DNA of 64,000 nucleotides, taken from positions 1 through 64,000 of the forward strand of contig CAMNTQ010000001.1 of the NCBI GenBank assembly GCA_946558695.1. The letters are read 5' to 3'. Below the pieces are notes generated by a model. It searched no databases and was not told where the DNA came from. It saw nothing but the letters and a program-made list of their open reading frames with translations. Every line of letters starts with the position of its first letter. Position 1 is the first letter of the stretch. Source of the DNA: an uncultured Lachnospiraceae bacterium. Lineage in GTDB: Bacteria > Bacillota > Clostridia > Lachnospirales > Lachnospiraceae. Both the position numbers and the translations under genes were made by a program. Positions 26,172-34,645 of this stretch are shown piece after piece.

Positions 26172-27446
26172 TTAGTTATTCAGCATCTCCACAAATGCGC
26201 TGACTCTTGTACGAAGCTGCTGCGCATCGCTGTCCGTATAATCTGTCTCGATCCCAAGTACCGGAATCCCTGCTTCTTTCATGGCACGTTCTACAAAATA
26301 TCCCTCTGTATCATAAAGGCCGCAGAACTTAAGATTCACATCAATGATACCGTCAACCTTGTATTCCTTTGCCAGACGAAGAATATCATCAATTCTTGCA
26401 TGGTTCGGTGTAAAGCACGCGCAGTTGATGCCCATATATCGCTCTGCGATGGCTGTGATCTGATCTTCCACCGTCTCCTTGCTCTCATCCACATAATTTT
26501 CAAAATAGCGGGTTCCTGTACACATCTCTTCACAAACAACAACCGCGCCGCTGGTCTCTACAATATTATGCAGCTTCCAGTTCGGAATTGCAAGAGGTGT
26601 TCCTGTCAGCATAATACGCTTTGTACCTGCCGGAACTACGCTTACCCCATCCTTAATCCTTTGTTCCAGCTCATCACAGAGCTTATTGGTCATCTGGGTA
26701 AATCTTGCCGGATCGTCATAGAACGCAATCTGTGAGATAACAAGTGCGTCTGTACCGCTGATCGGCAGCGTCTCATTCTTGCGGCAGTCATAAAGTCTTG
26801 ATAATGCCTTTCTCTTAGCATTGATCAGTTTGATGCTCTCTGACAGCTTTTGAGCTGTTACAGTATTGCCAGTAAATTCTTCTACTTTCTCTTTCAGCGC
26901 CTCGATCTCTTCTGCCCATGCCTTTACATCCTTCGCGCGCTTCATCTGCGGAAGATCCATTACGTGAACCGGAACATCCTCTGAAAGAATCTCCCATGCT
27001 TTCTTCTTGCCATCACAGGTTGTTTCTCCGATGTACATATCTGCGATCCGAAAGAACGGACAAGTACGGTCAAGCCTTGCACCCACGGAAGCCTTGATTA
27101 ATGGACATGTATTCGTCGGCAGAACTTTCTCGCCGCCCGGAACCCAGAACTGAGAACCTCCGCAAAGTCCCGTCGCAATTGCATCAGCCGCGAAGATAAC
27201 CTCATCCGGAACGTAGACGCAGAATGTTCCGAATACCTTCCCGCCCTTCTTCTGATGCTCAATCAGCTCTGCCGGCCGGATACCATGAATATCCGCTACG
27301 ACCATGTTATAATAATCCATTCCCTCCGGTCTGTTCTCCTGTGACAAAAAAACATCTCCAAACGCCTGCGGGAGCACCTCGCACAACTGGTCATGAAGCT
27401 CCAGATTCATCCCCAATTCTTCCCACATTTTGTGATTGTCAGCCAT
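26172..27446 (-). CDS. Double-cubane-cluster protein, 2-hydroxyacyl-CoA dehydratase superfamily
   Basis: A 424-residue single-subunit member of the HgdB/YjiM family. The Cys-rich core includes TGLCGGSQFWVPGGE, TNTCPLIKAS, DRTCPFFRIAD and IGETTCDGKKKAWE, with later Cys in VCEEMCTGTRYFE, INCACFTPNHAR and LKFCGLYDTEGY. Proteins of this type that work with an adjacent activase, without a second dehydratase subunit, correspond to the DCCP group, reported to reduce small molecules such as acetylene at an [8Fe-9S] cluster. The physiological substrate is unknown. ATG follows AAGGAGG at good spacing. Confidence 0.9.
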   Translation of the reverse strand: MADNHKMWEELGMNLELHDQLCEVLPQAFGDVFLSQENRPEGMDYYNMVVADIHGIRPAELIEHQKKGGKVFGTFCVYVPDEVIFAADAIATGLCGGSQFWVPGGEKVLPTNTCPLIKASVGARLDRTCPFFRIADMYIGETTCDGKKKAWEILSEDVPVHVMDLPQMKRAKDVKAWAEEIEALKEKVEEFTGNTVTAQKLSESIKLINAKRKALSRLYDCRKNETLPISGTDALVISQIAFYDDPARFTQMTNKLCDELEQRIKDGVSVVPAGTKRIMLTGTPLAIPNWKLHNIVETSGAVVVCEEMCTGTRYFENYVDESKETVEDQITAIAERYMGINCACFTPNHARIDDILRLAKEYKVDGIIDVNLKFCGLYDTEGYFVERAMKEAGIPVLGIETDYTDSDAQQLRTRVSAFVEMLNN

Positions 27447-27587
27447 ACCAATTTTTCCTCCTTAAGTAAAACATTTTTTGTGTAAAACATCTATACTCAG
27501 TGTAACATCTTTACGGCTTACAATCTATGGATTCCTTACATTTACTAATTGATAATTATTATACAACAAGCTATTTATAGATATTAT

Positions 27588-28745
27588 CTATGTATTTTTT
27601 ACTATCCTCTCAATACCTTCCACACAGCAGTCAATCTCTTCCGTTGTATTTCCCATACCAAAAGCGAATCTCACCGTTCCCTGCGGAAATGTATGAAGCG
27701 ACTGATGGGCAACCGGCGCACAGTGAAGTCCTACTCTTGTCATGATCCCATACTCCTGCTCCAGTTCAAATGCCGCCACCGCGTTATCCATAGTCTGAAA
27801 ATCCAGCGACACTACCGCCACACGGTCTTCGATATCTTTTCTCCCTACAATACGTACTTCCGGGATCTCTTTTACTTTTTCAAGAAAATATTTCGTAAGC
27901 CCCATCTTCTTTTCATGGATAACGTCCATTCCTGTCTTTTCCAGAAAATCAAGAGCGGCATTCAGGCCAATGATCCCCGGAAGATTCATCGTTCCGCTTT
28001 CATACTTATCCGGAAGGCTCTCCGGCTGCAAAAGCGAATCTGACTGGCTTCCTGTTCCGCCCGCAATATATGCCTCCATCTGCTCACTAAGCCTCTCGGA
28101 AATAAGAAATCCCCCGATTCCCTGAGGACCCAAAAGTCCCTTATGCCCTGTAAATGCAAGAAAGTCAATGCCGCACTCTTTCATATCCACTTCAATAGTC
28201 CCGGCGCTCTGGGCCGTATCCACTGCAAAAAACAGCCCCCTCTTCCGGCAGATTTCTCCAATCTCCCAAATCGGTACAACTGTTCCGCACACGTTGGAAG
28301 CGTGAGTTACAATGACCGCCTTCGTATCCTGCTTTATTAGTTCATCAAATCTCGCCGCCTCGAGATTTCCCTCTTCGTCTACCGGAACGATATCATAAGA
28401 AACCCCGCGGCTGTTCATCTGCTCTAGCGGACGCATAACCGCATTATGCTCCAGTCCGCTCACGAGCACGTGGTCTCCCGGCTTTAAAAAGCCTTTGATA
28501 AAATAATTCAATGAATAAGTAATACCGGGAGTAAATATCATATATCTTGAATCCTTTCCGCCAAACAGCCTCGCAAGCTGTTCTCTCGTATCCAGCACGA
28601 TGCTCTCCACTTCGTAAGCCCCGGAATAGTTTCCACGGTTGATGTTGAACGCGCCATTCTCCAAAAGCTCCGCCATCGCTCCTGCCACTCCCGGCGCCTT
28701 CGGCCATGAAGTACTGCCGTTGTCAAAGTAAATTGTCCGATTCAT
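27588..28745 (-). CDS. Class-V aminotransferase, cysteine desulfurase family
   Basis: PLP enzyme with MNRTIYFDNGSTSWPKAP at the start and the PLP-lysine motif FTGHKGLLGPQGIGG. The C-terminal segment, GLHCAPVAHQSLHTFPQGT, contains a Cys where group-II desulfurases carry the catalytic one. The track start is 23 codons too long; AAAGGGG precedes the chosen ATG by seven bases. It is the last gene of the cobamide operon (74 bases after cbiB) and lies just upstream of the DCCP/DUF3343 genes. The genomic company suggests sulfur or selenium mobilisation for the DCCP-type system rather than a cobalamin role. Confidence 0.88.
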   Translation of the reverse strand: MNRTIYFDNGSTSWPKAPGVAGAMAELLENGAFNINRGNYSGAYEVESIVLDTREQLARLFGGKDSRYMIFTPGITYSLNYFIKGFLKPGDHVLVSGLEHNAVMRPLEQMNSRGVSYDIVPVDEEGNLEAARFDELIKQDTKAVIVTHASNVCGTVVPIWEIGEICRKRGLFFAVDTAQSAGTIEVDMKECGIDFLAFTGHKGLLGPQGIGGFLISERLSEQMEAYIAGGTGSQSDSLLQPESLPDKYESGTMNLPGIIGLNAALDFLEKTGMDVIHEKKMGLTKYFLEKVKEIPEVRIVGRKDIEDRVAVVSLDFQTMDNAVAAFELEQEYGIMTRVGLHCAPVAHQSLHTFPQGTVRFAFGMGNTTEEIDCCVEGIERIVKNT

Positions 28746-28819
28746 TACATTGCCCCTTTCTTTTGACATACCATTTTTATTTTGATAGAATCTTTTGATT
28801 TCCATCAGCCTCACTCAAT

Positions 28820-29800
28820 CTATAATATACAAACCGCTATACTGCATTTTACAGCCATAAATAAAATCATCCCCAAAAATGCCGTTCCATACAATAACCG
28901 ATGGGAAGCTTTGATATCCTCTGCCCCAATCTCGCGGATACTATCACCGATCGCCGGCTTCTCATATAATTTCCCAAAATACCACGCATCTCCCGCCAAC
29001 TGCACGCCAAGAGCTCCCGCCATCACAGCCTCCGTCTGTGCCGCATTGGGACTTTTGTGGTTAAAGCGGTCTCTCCTATAGACCCTGACCGCCCCCCGCC
29101 AGTCTAGCCCACAGAAAAATGCCGCCGCGATCATCAAAAGCGCCGCAATACGCGCCGGGATCAGATTCACCAGATCATCCAGTCTTGCCGCCGCCGTTCC
29201 AAAAAACATATATTTCTCATTCTTATATCCTACCATAGAATCCATCGTATTGACAGCCTTATATGCAAATCCCAGGACTGCGCCGCCCACAGCCATATAA
29301 AACATAGGAGCGATCACACCATCCGAAGTATTCTCCGCCACTGTCTCCACTGCAGCTTTTATCACTCCTTCTTCCGTAAGATTCTCTGTATCACGCCCCA
29401 CGATCATAGACACCGCCGCTCTACCTTCCATAATCCCTTGTTTCTTGAGCGCAGCATACACACGTATGCTCTCGGTCTTTAATGATTTTACGGCCAGAAT
29501 CTGATAGCACATAAAACTCTCCGTCAAAAGTCCCAGAAAAAAATTCCACTGGTACGCAAAAAAAAGGATCCCAAAAGGCAGCAGCGTACTGACTGATACT
29601 ATTATGACAACAAGCAGACAGCCGCCCCACCTCTCTGCACGCTTTGAATCAGGCAGACAGCCTCTTATAATTCTTTCCGTCCAAATGATCAAGCGTCCTA
29701 TCATCCGTACCGGATGGTAAAGCCATACCGGATCTCCCAGTATCAAGTCGAGAATAAATCCTGCCCCAAGGGGCAAAGTCATCTGCCAGAATAAGTTCAT
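28820..29800 (-). CDS. cbiB: Adenosylcobinamide-phosphate synthase
   Basis: Membrane enzyme that attaches aminopropanol or its phosphate to adenosylcobyric acid. The characteristic N-terminus is present (LDLILGDPVWLYHPVRMIG), followed by ENTSDGVIAPMFYMAVGGA, VNTMDSMVGYKNEKY and FNHKSPNAAQTEAVMAGALG. It has about five membrane segments and is full length (326 residues). The start region overlaps the 3' end of the upstream cobC frame by about 150 bases; a start at the internal MTLPLGAG would shorten that only slightly. Confidence 0.95.
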   Translation of the reverse strand: MNLFWQMTLPLGAGFILDLILGDPVWLYHPVRMIGRLIIWTERIIRGCLPDSKRAERWGGCLLVVIIVSVSTLLPFGILFFAYQWNFFLGLLTESFMCYQILAVKSLKTESIRVYAALKKQGIMEGRAAVSMIVGRDTENLTEEGVIKAAVETVAENTSDGVIAPMFYMAVGGAVLGFAYKAVNTMDSMVGYKNEKYMFFGTAAARLDDLVNLIPARIAALLMIAAAFFCGLDWRGAVRVYRRDRFNHKSPNAAQTEAVMAGALGVQLAGDAWYFGKLYEKPAIGDSIREIGAEDIKASHRLLYGTAFLGMILFMAVKCSIAVCIL

Positions 29801-30359
29801 AACCCTCTCCGTTTCCTATCTGAAAATCATAATACTTTCCCGATGGAACAGCATATTTTTCCATAATACTCATGATTGTCCCGCCATGGACTACAAATGC
29901 CACAGAAAAGATATCCCCTTTTTTTCCATCATCTGTCATCTTTTCATCACATCCGCACATCCGAAGAGCCTTCTCAAACCCCGCAAGGCATCTTTTTGAA
30001 AAGTCTTCTTTGCTCTCTCCTCCCGGAAATCCCATGATGCCGCCGCTTTTAAGCCACTGCTGGTACACTTTCAAATCTTTTAATTCCTCAAAGCTCTTAT
30101 TCTCGAATCTTCCGAAGTCACATTCCGAAAGCTCACCAATCACTGTCAGCTCCCGTCCCGGATAGAGAATCCGCGCCGTCTGTACACATCGTTTCATAGG
30201 ACTTGTAAAAATCCTGTCAGCGTCAGGATACACACCATTTGTAAGGCGCTCTTTAAGGAGCAGCTCCCCTTCCTGACAAAGAGGCTCATCCGTCTTGCCA
30301 ATGTAACGTTTGTTTAAATTCCCTTCTGTCAGAGAATGTCTGATCAAATATATCTTCAT
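29649..30359 (-). CDS. cobC: Alpha-ribazole phosphatase, histidine phosphatase family
   Basis: Dephosphorylates alpha-ribazole phosphate or adenosylcobalamin phosphate late in cobamide synthesis. The phosphohistidine motif is at the start (MKIYLIRHSLTEGN); the second His is in FVVHGGTIMS. I place the start at MKIYL (GGAAAGAG five bases upstream); the 58 preceding track codons overlap the upstream gene. The recognisable domain ends near NGEGYELILAD. The frame then continues about 47 codons into cbiB without a stop, giving a tail unlike the family, possibly from a lost stop codon. Confidence 0.85.
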   Translation of the reverse strand: MKIYLIRHSLTEGNLNKRYIGKTDEPLCQEGELLLKERLTNGVYPDADRIFTSPMKRCVQTARILYPGRELTVIGELSECDFGRFENKSFEELKDLKVYQQWLKSGGIMGFPGGESKEDFSKRCLAGFEKALRMCGCDEKMTDDGKKGDIFSVAFVVHGGTIMSIMEKYAVPSGKYYDFQIGNGEGYELILADDFAPWGRIYSRLDTGRSGMALPSGTDDRTLDHLDGKNYKRLSA

Positions 30360-30390
30360 AGTATCTCTTTCCATGATTCTGCCCCTGAAA

Positions 30391-30765
30391 TCACTTGATC
30401 CTTGTCCCGATCCCGCAGATGACCCGATGCACCTCTTCTGCCCTTGCCGCAAGTTTTGTACAGATTCTCCCAGTTGTTTCTCTATACTCCCTTTGAAAAG
30501 CGTCCGCCGGCACGATTCCATATCCGATTTCATTTGTTACTATCACAATATCCGGATTCTTAACATACAGTCTTTCAGGAAATCCGTCTAAATCTGCCCC
30601 TTCTCTCATCCTTCCGGCAATATATTCATGAAAACCATAAATCCCTTCACATTTAAATATCTCTTGTTCTTTACATTCTTTTCCGTCAATCCACTCGATA
30701 TCAGGATACATCTCTTTTGCATATTCACGCTTTCCCTGATGCGCGCCGCCGATTACCATGATCAT
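30391..30765 (-). CDS. Short CobU-like P-loop protein, probable cobinamide kinase variant
   Basis: About 125 residues. It has a P-loop-like start, MVIGGAHQGKREYAKE, and a C-terminal half that closely resembles canonical CobU (VTNEIGYGIVPADAFQREYRETTGR and VICGIGTRIK). The middle segment with the guanylated His of bifunctional CobU is missing. It therefore looks like a kinase-only or regulatory version. The full CobU homolog of this operon (31.6-32.1 kb) has the opposite pattern. The start at MIMVIGG avoids overlap with cobS. Confidence 0.75.
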   Translation of the reverse strand: MIMVIGGAHQGKREYAKEMYPDIEWIDGKECKEQEIFKCEGIYGFHEYIAGRMREGADLDGFPERLYVKNPDIVIVTNEIGYGIVPADAFQREYRETTGRICTKLAARAEEVHRVICGIGTRIK

Positions 30766-30782
30766 ATTTGTCCCATCCCGTC

Positions 30783-31577
30783 TTACTTTATATTCGCTAT
30801 CAGTATATCCGCGCCCACGGCAGCAGCAGCCATAAATATTTCGCACATTTGCAGAAAATAGCCTGCCAGATCTCCGGTGATCCCTCCAAAATTTTTAAGT
30901 GACATTTTATAATAATAGAAAAATACCATACCTGCCGCCGCAATTGCCGCAATCCCCGCTTCCCTGCCCGCAGCCGCAATTGCCGCGCACAAAACTATGA
31001 GATAGCCGCTCAGTATGACTCTTACCTTTTTCTTAGCAGCATTTTCCGCAAATGTTGCCGCAAGACCGTCCCTCTTCGACTGTGGAAATGTAACAACAGA
31101 CAGTCCGCTTAAAGTTCTGGACAAAAGAAATCCGATCGCTGCCGCCTTAACACTTCTTTCAGTCAGAGAGGCATAGATCCCCACATAGCACAAAAAATAC
31201 ATGGCGCAGGAAAGGATCGCAAATGCGCCTGCATGAGGATCCTTCAATATCTCAAGACGCCGTTCCCTTGACTGATAAGAGTGCAGGGCATCCTGCGTAT
31301 CCATAAAACCATCCATATGGATCCCCCCTGTGATCAATACAGGTACCATAACCATAAGTACAGTAAACGTGATGTCAGAAACGCCTATTCCCTGATTCGC
31401 GCTCCACCCTTTTAAAAGGAATATTCCATAAGTAATCATCCCGATCAATCCACCGATCCACGGGAAATAAATCATTGCATACGATAGATTTTCTCTGTTC
31501 CACTCACTTTTCGGCATAGGCAGCTTGCTATACATTGAAAATGCAATTTTAAAACCGTTCCACATCTTTCTCATCAT
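30783..31577 (-). CDS. cobS: Adenosylcobinamide-GDP ribazoletransferase
   Basis: Polytopic membrane enzyme joining alpha-ribazole to adenosylcobinamide-GDP to complete the nucleotide loop. The family motif GGIHMDGFMDTQDALHS supplies the metal-binding aspartates. The N-terminus (FSMYSKLPMP, YFPWIGGLIG) is typical. It is 264 residues with about six membrane segments. Its start overlaps the cobU stop by four bases (ATGA-type coupling). Confidence 0.95.
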   Translation of the reverse strand: MMRKMWNGFKIAFSMYSKLPMPKSEWNRENLSYAMIYFPWIGGLIGMITYGIFLLKGWSANQGIGVSDITFTVLMVMVPVLITGGIHMDGFMDTQDALHSYQSRERRLEILKDPHAGAFAILSCAMYFLCYVGIYASLTERSVKAAAIGFLLSRTLSGLSVVTFPQSKRDGLAATFAENAAKKKVRVILSGYLIVLCAAIAAAGREAGIAAIAAAGMVFFYYYKMSLKNFGGITGDLAGYFLQMCEIFMAAAAVGADILIANIK

Positions 31578-32122
31578 CCTTTTACCGGCACAGGTATCCC
31601 GTACACAACCTCCGTCACTTTGTCCGCCATACAGGCAAGCTCCTGATTTACTTCTCCAATGAGATATATATATTCCAGTATCTCTTCGCTGTAATCTTTG
31701 TCTTCCGAACTCACCTCATTTGTCACGATCACCAGATTTTCCGTTTGTTTTAAGATATGGTCTATCCCCTTCAGGATCTTTTTTGCTGTCTTATGCCTGT
31801 TCTTTAGCGTGCCATCTTCCCCATACAGTTCATTTGCCCCAAGATTAGACATGCATTCTAACAGAATACCGCTGTTTTTTGGAAGCCTGATCCTATCTAA
31901 CTCTTTATAACATTCCACCGTAACAAACCCTTTGCTGGCACGAAGTTTCCGATGCCGCTCTATTTTCATAAGTGCCTCTTTCCCATAAGGCTTCATCGTC
32001 GCAAGATAGACACAAGGATCTTTCTCTTCCTGATTTCTGGTCTGTCCGGAAATATAAAGCATCCGCTCTTCTGCATAGGAAGACTTCCCGCTGCCGCTGC
32101 CCCCGGTTATTAGATGAAGCAT
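31574..32122 (-). CDS. cobU: Adenosylcobinamide kinase / guanylyltransferase
   Basis: P-loop enzyme that phosphorylates cobinamide and transfers GMP. It shows MLHLITGGSGSGKSSYAE (P-loop), IERHRKLRASKGF with the candidate guanylated His, ILLECMSNLGANELYG and VIVTNEVSSED. The C-terminal third is divergent from canonical CobU, lacking the GIVP...GR segment that is instead present in the short neighbour. It starts two bases after cobT. Confidence 0.88.
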   Translation of the reverse strand: MLHLITGGSGSGKSSYAEERMLYISGQTRNQEEKDPCVYLATMKPYGKEALMKIERHRKLRASKGFVTVECYKELDRIRLPKNSGILLECMSNLGANELYGEDGTLKNRHKTAKKILKGIDHILKQTENLVIVTNEVSSEDKDYSEEILEYIYLIGEVNQELACMADKVTEVVYGIPVPVKG

Positions 32123-32124
32123 CC

Positions 32125-33198
32125 CTACTCCCCCAGTTCCTTATAATCTTCAATCTGATTGTCTGAAAATGTACTCATTCTTTTGTACACCTCCACCGCC
32201 ATATCAAGCACAGGCATAAATGCCACCGCTCCTGTTCCTTCTCCAAGACACATATCACAGGCAAGAGGAGCCTCAAGCCCTATCTCTTTTAAAATCATAT
32301 GCATTCCCGGCTCTTTAGACACATGGGATGCAAGCATATATTCCTTCGCAAAGCCGCATATCCTCACTGCTGTAAGCGCAGCCGCAGCCGAGATAAGACC
32401 GTCGATCACCACTGGTATATGATAGATGGCACCGCCTAAAAATACTCCCGCAAGTCCCGCCAGATCAAATCCGCCTACTTTGGAAAGTACATCAAGTGCA
32501 TCTGTCTTATCAGGCTTATGAAGAACAATTGCTTTTGCGATCACTTCTTTTTTATGCTTCAGTCCGTCATAAGAAAGCCCTGCGCCCCTTCCAGTCACAT
32601 GCTCAACCGGTTTTTCAAGAAGAACCGCCGCCACTGCGCTGCTGGTGGTCGTATTGCCGATTCCCATCTCACCGGTCGCTAAAATCCCATATCCGGCTTC
32701 CTTTTTTTCCGCAGCTATCTCAATCCCTGTCAGAATCCCGCGTATGGCCTCCTCCCTCGTCATCGCCGGTTCTTTCGCCATATTCCTGGTCCCATACCCA
32801 ATCTTATGAACAGGAACTTTTGTATCACGGACCATTCCAATATCGACCGGATACAGATCAACACCCGCCTTCTCACACATGATCGCCGCACTGCTGTTAC
32901 AGGTCAGAAAATTTTCTGCTACGATCGCTGTTACCTCCTGTCCGGTCTGGGTCACACCTTCAAAAACCACCCCATTATCCGCGCACATGACGATCAACGC
33001 TTTCTTCGCGATCTGAATATCTGCCCTCCGCGAAATCCCCGCTATCCTCACCACAGCAGTTTCAAGCTTCCCAAGACTGTGAAGCGGCTTTGCTATGGAA
33101 TCCCACCTTTTCTGGGCCTGTACCATGGCACTTTCACTTACAGGCTCAATCCTGCGGATCAATGCCTCCAATCGTGCCTCCTGTTCATACTGGTTCAT
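32125..33198 (-). CDS. cobT: Nicotinate-nucleotide-dimethylbenzimidazole phosphoribosyltransferase
   Basis: Activates the lower-ligand base as alpha-ribazole phosphate. The catalytic Glu lies in MCLGEGTGAVAFMP; GEMGIGNTTTSSAVAAVL and HVTGRGAGLSYDGL are strongly conserved. At 357 residues it is normal length. No bluB or bza gene is seen here, so the lower ligand's origin is unknown. The gene directly abuts the cbiA stop. Confidence 0.96.
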   Translation of the reverse strand: MNQYEQEARLEALIRRIEPVSESAMVQAQKRWDSIAKPLHSLGKLETAVVRIAGISRRADIQIAKKALIVMCADNGVVFEGVTQTGQEVTAIVAENFLTCNSSAAIMCEKAGVDLYPVDIGMVRDTKVPVHKIGYGTRNMAKEPAMTREEAIRGILTGIEIAAEKKEAGYGILATGEMGIGNTTTSSAVAAVLLEKPVEHVTGRGAGLSYDGLKHKKEVIAKAIVLHKPDKTDALDVLSKVGGFDLAGLAGVFLGGAIYHIPVVIDGLISAAAALTAVRICGFAKEYMLASHVSKEPGMHMILKEIGLEAPLACDMCLGEGTGAVAFMPVLDMAVEVYKRMSTFSDNQIEDYKELGE

Positions 33199-34623
33199 CT
33201 ATCTGCCCCTTCCTTTCCCCTGCTTCTTCCTTTGGTAATCGCCGCACACCTCTATAAATGCCTCCGCCACCTTTGGACTTCCTGCATAATGGATATGCGG
33301 AAATCCTGCCAGTATCGTATCGGTACTGATCATACATCTAAACGTCCTGTCTGACATGGGCTTTCGGGCCTCAAAACTTTCTCCGCACTGCTTTGAATCA
33401 TAATAATGGAACTCATGGGCAAAAATATCCCCTACATCTTTCCCAAACACTTTTCCTTTGCAAAGCCGCACATATCCAAACCGCTTAAGCGCCGGAGTAT
33501 GAAAGCTTTCCCCGGCCAAAGCACCGCACATGGGATATATATCCCCTCTCTCATTCCGGATACTTTCCGTAAGATACATAAACCCTCCGCACTCAGCGAT
33601 ACATGGCATTCCCTCCAGGATCTTCTGTCTGATCTGATCCCTCATGCTCTTATTCTCACTCAGTTTCTCTGCGTAAAGTTCCGGATATCCGCCATATAAG
33701 ACCACCCCGTCAAGTTCATCAAAAAAATCCGTATCATGGAGCGGTGAAAAAGGAACGATCTGTGCTCCCATCTCTTCTAATGTGTCCAGATTATCCTGAT
33801 AGATAAAACTGAATGCCTCATCTGACGCCACTCCGACCCGGACACATTGCCGAATTGAGTCTTTCCCGGTTTTTCCAATACCTTTCTGCCGGAATGGAAG
33901 CGCTGTTTCTGCCAGCTTAATCAGCCCGTCAATATCTAACGATTTCTCTAATATATCTCCAAGTTCCTCAAGCCTTTTCTCGATCTCCCTTGTCTCTTTC
34001 GGCATCTTCAGCCCCAGATAACGGCTTTCAAGCAATCCTCCCTTAATCTCCGGAACATATCCATATACACGCACAGAAGTCTCTTCTTCAATCATTCCCT
34101 TAAGTCTCTCATACAGTACAGGAGATACTCTGTTTAGGATAACTCCCTGAATATGACTGTTTTTTGATCTTTTATCCTGGTAATTAAGAAATCCCTGAAT
34201 AGAAGGGACCATTGACACGCTTGCCCCTTTACCGTCCACCACCAGAACAGACGGCGTATCTGTCGCGACAGCTACATCATAAGTACTTGCTTCATGGGTG
34301 ATCCCTCCAAGGCCGTCATAATATCCCATAACCCCTTCGATAACCGATAACTGTCCTCCTGATATCTGTTTTTCTGGCATACTGTGACGGATCAGGATTT
34401 CCTGCACCATCTTTCTCCCACAGAGAAATGTATCTAAATTATAGCTTGGAATTCCCAGCACTTCTCTGTGAAACATAGGATCAATATAATCCGGTCCGCA
34501 TTTATACGCAGTAATCTTAAGTCCTCTCCGCTTCAACACTTGAAGGATCCCGCAAGTGATCACTGTCTTACCCGCCCCGCTCTTTTCTGCCGTAATCAAG
34601 ACTCTCGGAATATTTATTTTCAC
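33199..34623 (-). CDS. cbiA: Cobyrinate a,c-diamide synthase
   Basis: ATP- and glutamine-dependent amidation of the a and c side chains of cobyrinate. The N-terminal P-loop is VLITAEKSGAGKTVITCGIL and the synthetase domain has YKCGPDYIDPMFH. The class-I glutamine amidotransferase half has the catalytic Cys in PCIAECGGFMYL and the C-terminal His in FAHEFHYYDS. At 474 residues it is complete. It lies 22 bases after the cbiJET fusion. Confidence 0.95.
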   Translation of the reverse strand: MKINIPRVLITAEKSGAGKTVITCGILQVLKRRGLKITAYKCGPDYIDPMFHREVLGIPSYNLDTFLCGRKMVQEILIRHSMPEKQISGGQLSVIEGVMGYYDGLGGITHEASTYDVAVATDTPSVLVVDGKGASVSMVPSIQGFLNYQDKRSKNSHIQGVILNRVSPVLYERLKGMIEEETSVRVYGYVPEIKGGLLESRYLGLKMPKETREIEKRLEELGDILEKSLDIDGLIKLAETALPFRQKGIGKTGKDSIRQCVRVGVASDEAFSFIYQDNLDTLEEMGAQIVPFSPLHDTDFFDELDGVVLYGGYPELYAEKLSENKSMRDQIRQKILEGMPCIAECGGFMYLTESIRNERGDIYPMCGALAGESFHTPALKRFGYVRLCKGKVFGKDVGDIFAHEFHYYDSKQCGESFEARKPMSDRTFRCMISTDTILAGFPHIHYAGSPKVAEAFIEVCGDYQRKKQGKGRGR

Positions 34624-34645
34624 TCTGTCTTCACATCCTCTGCTG

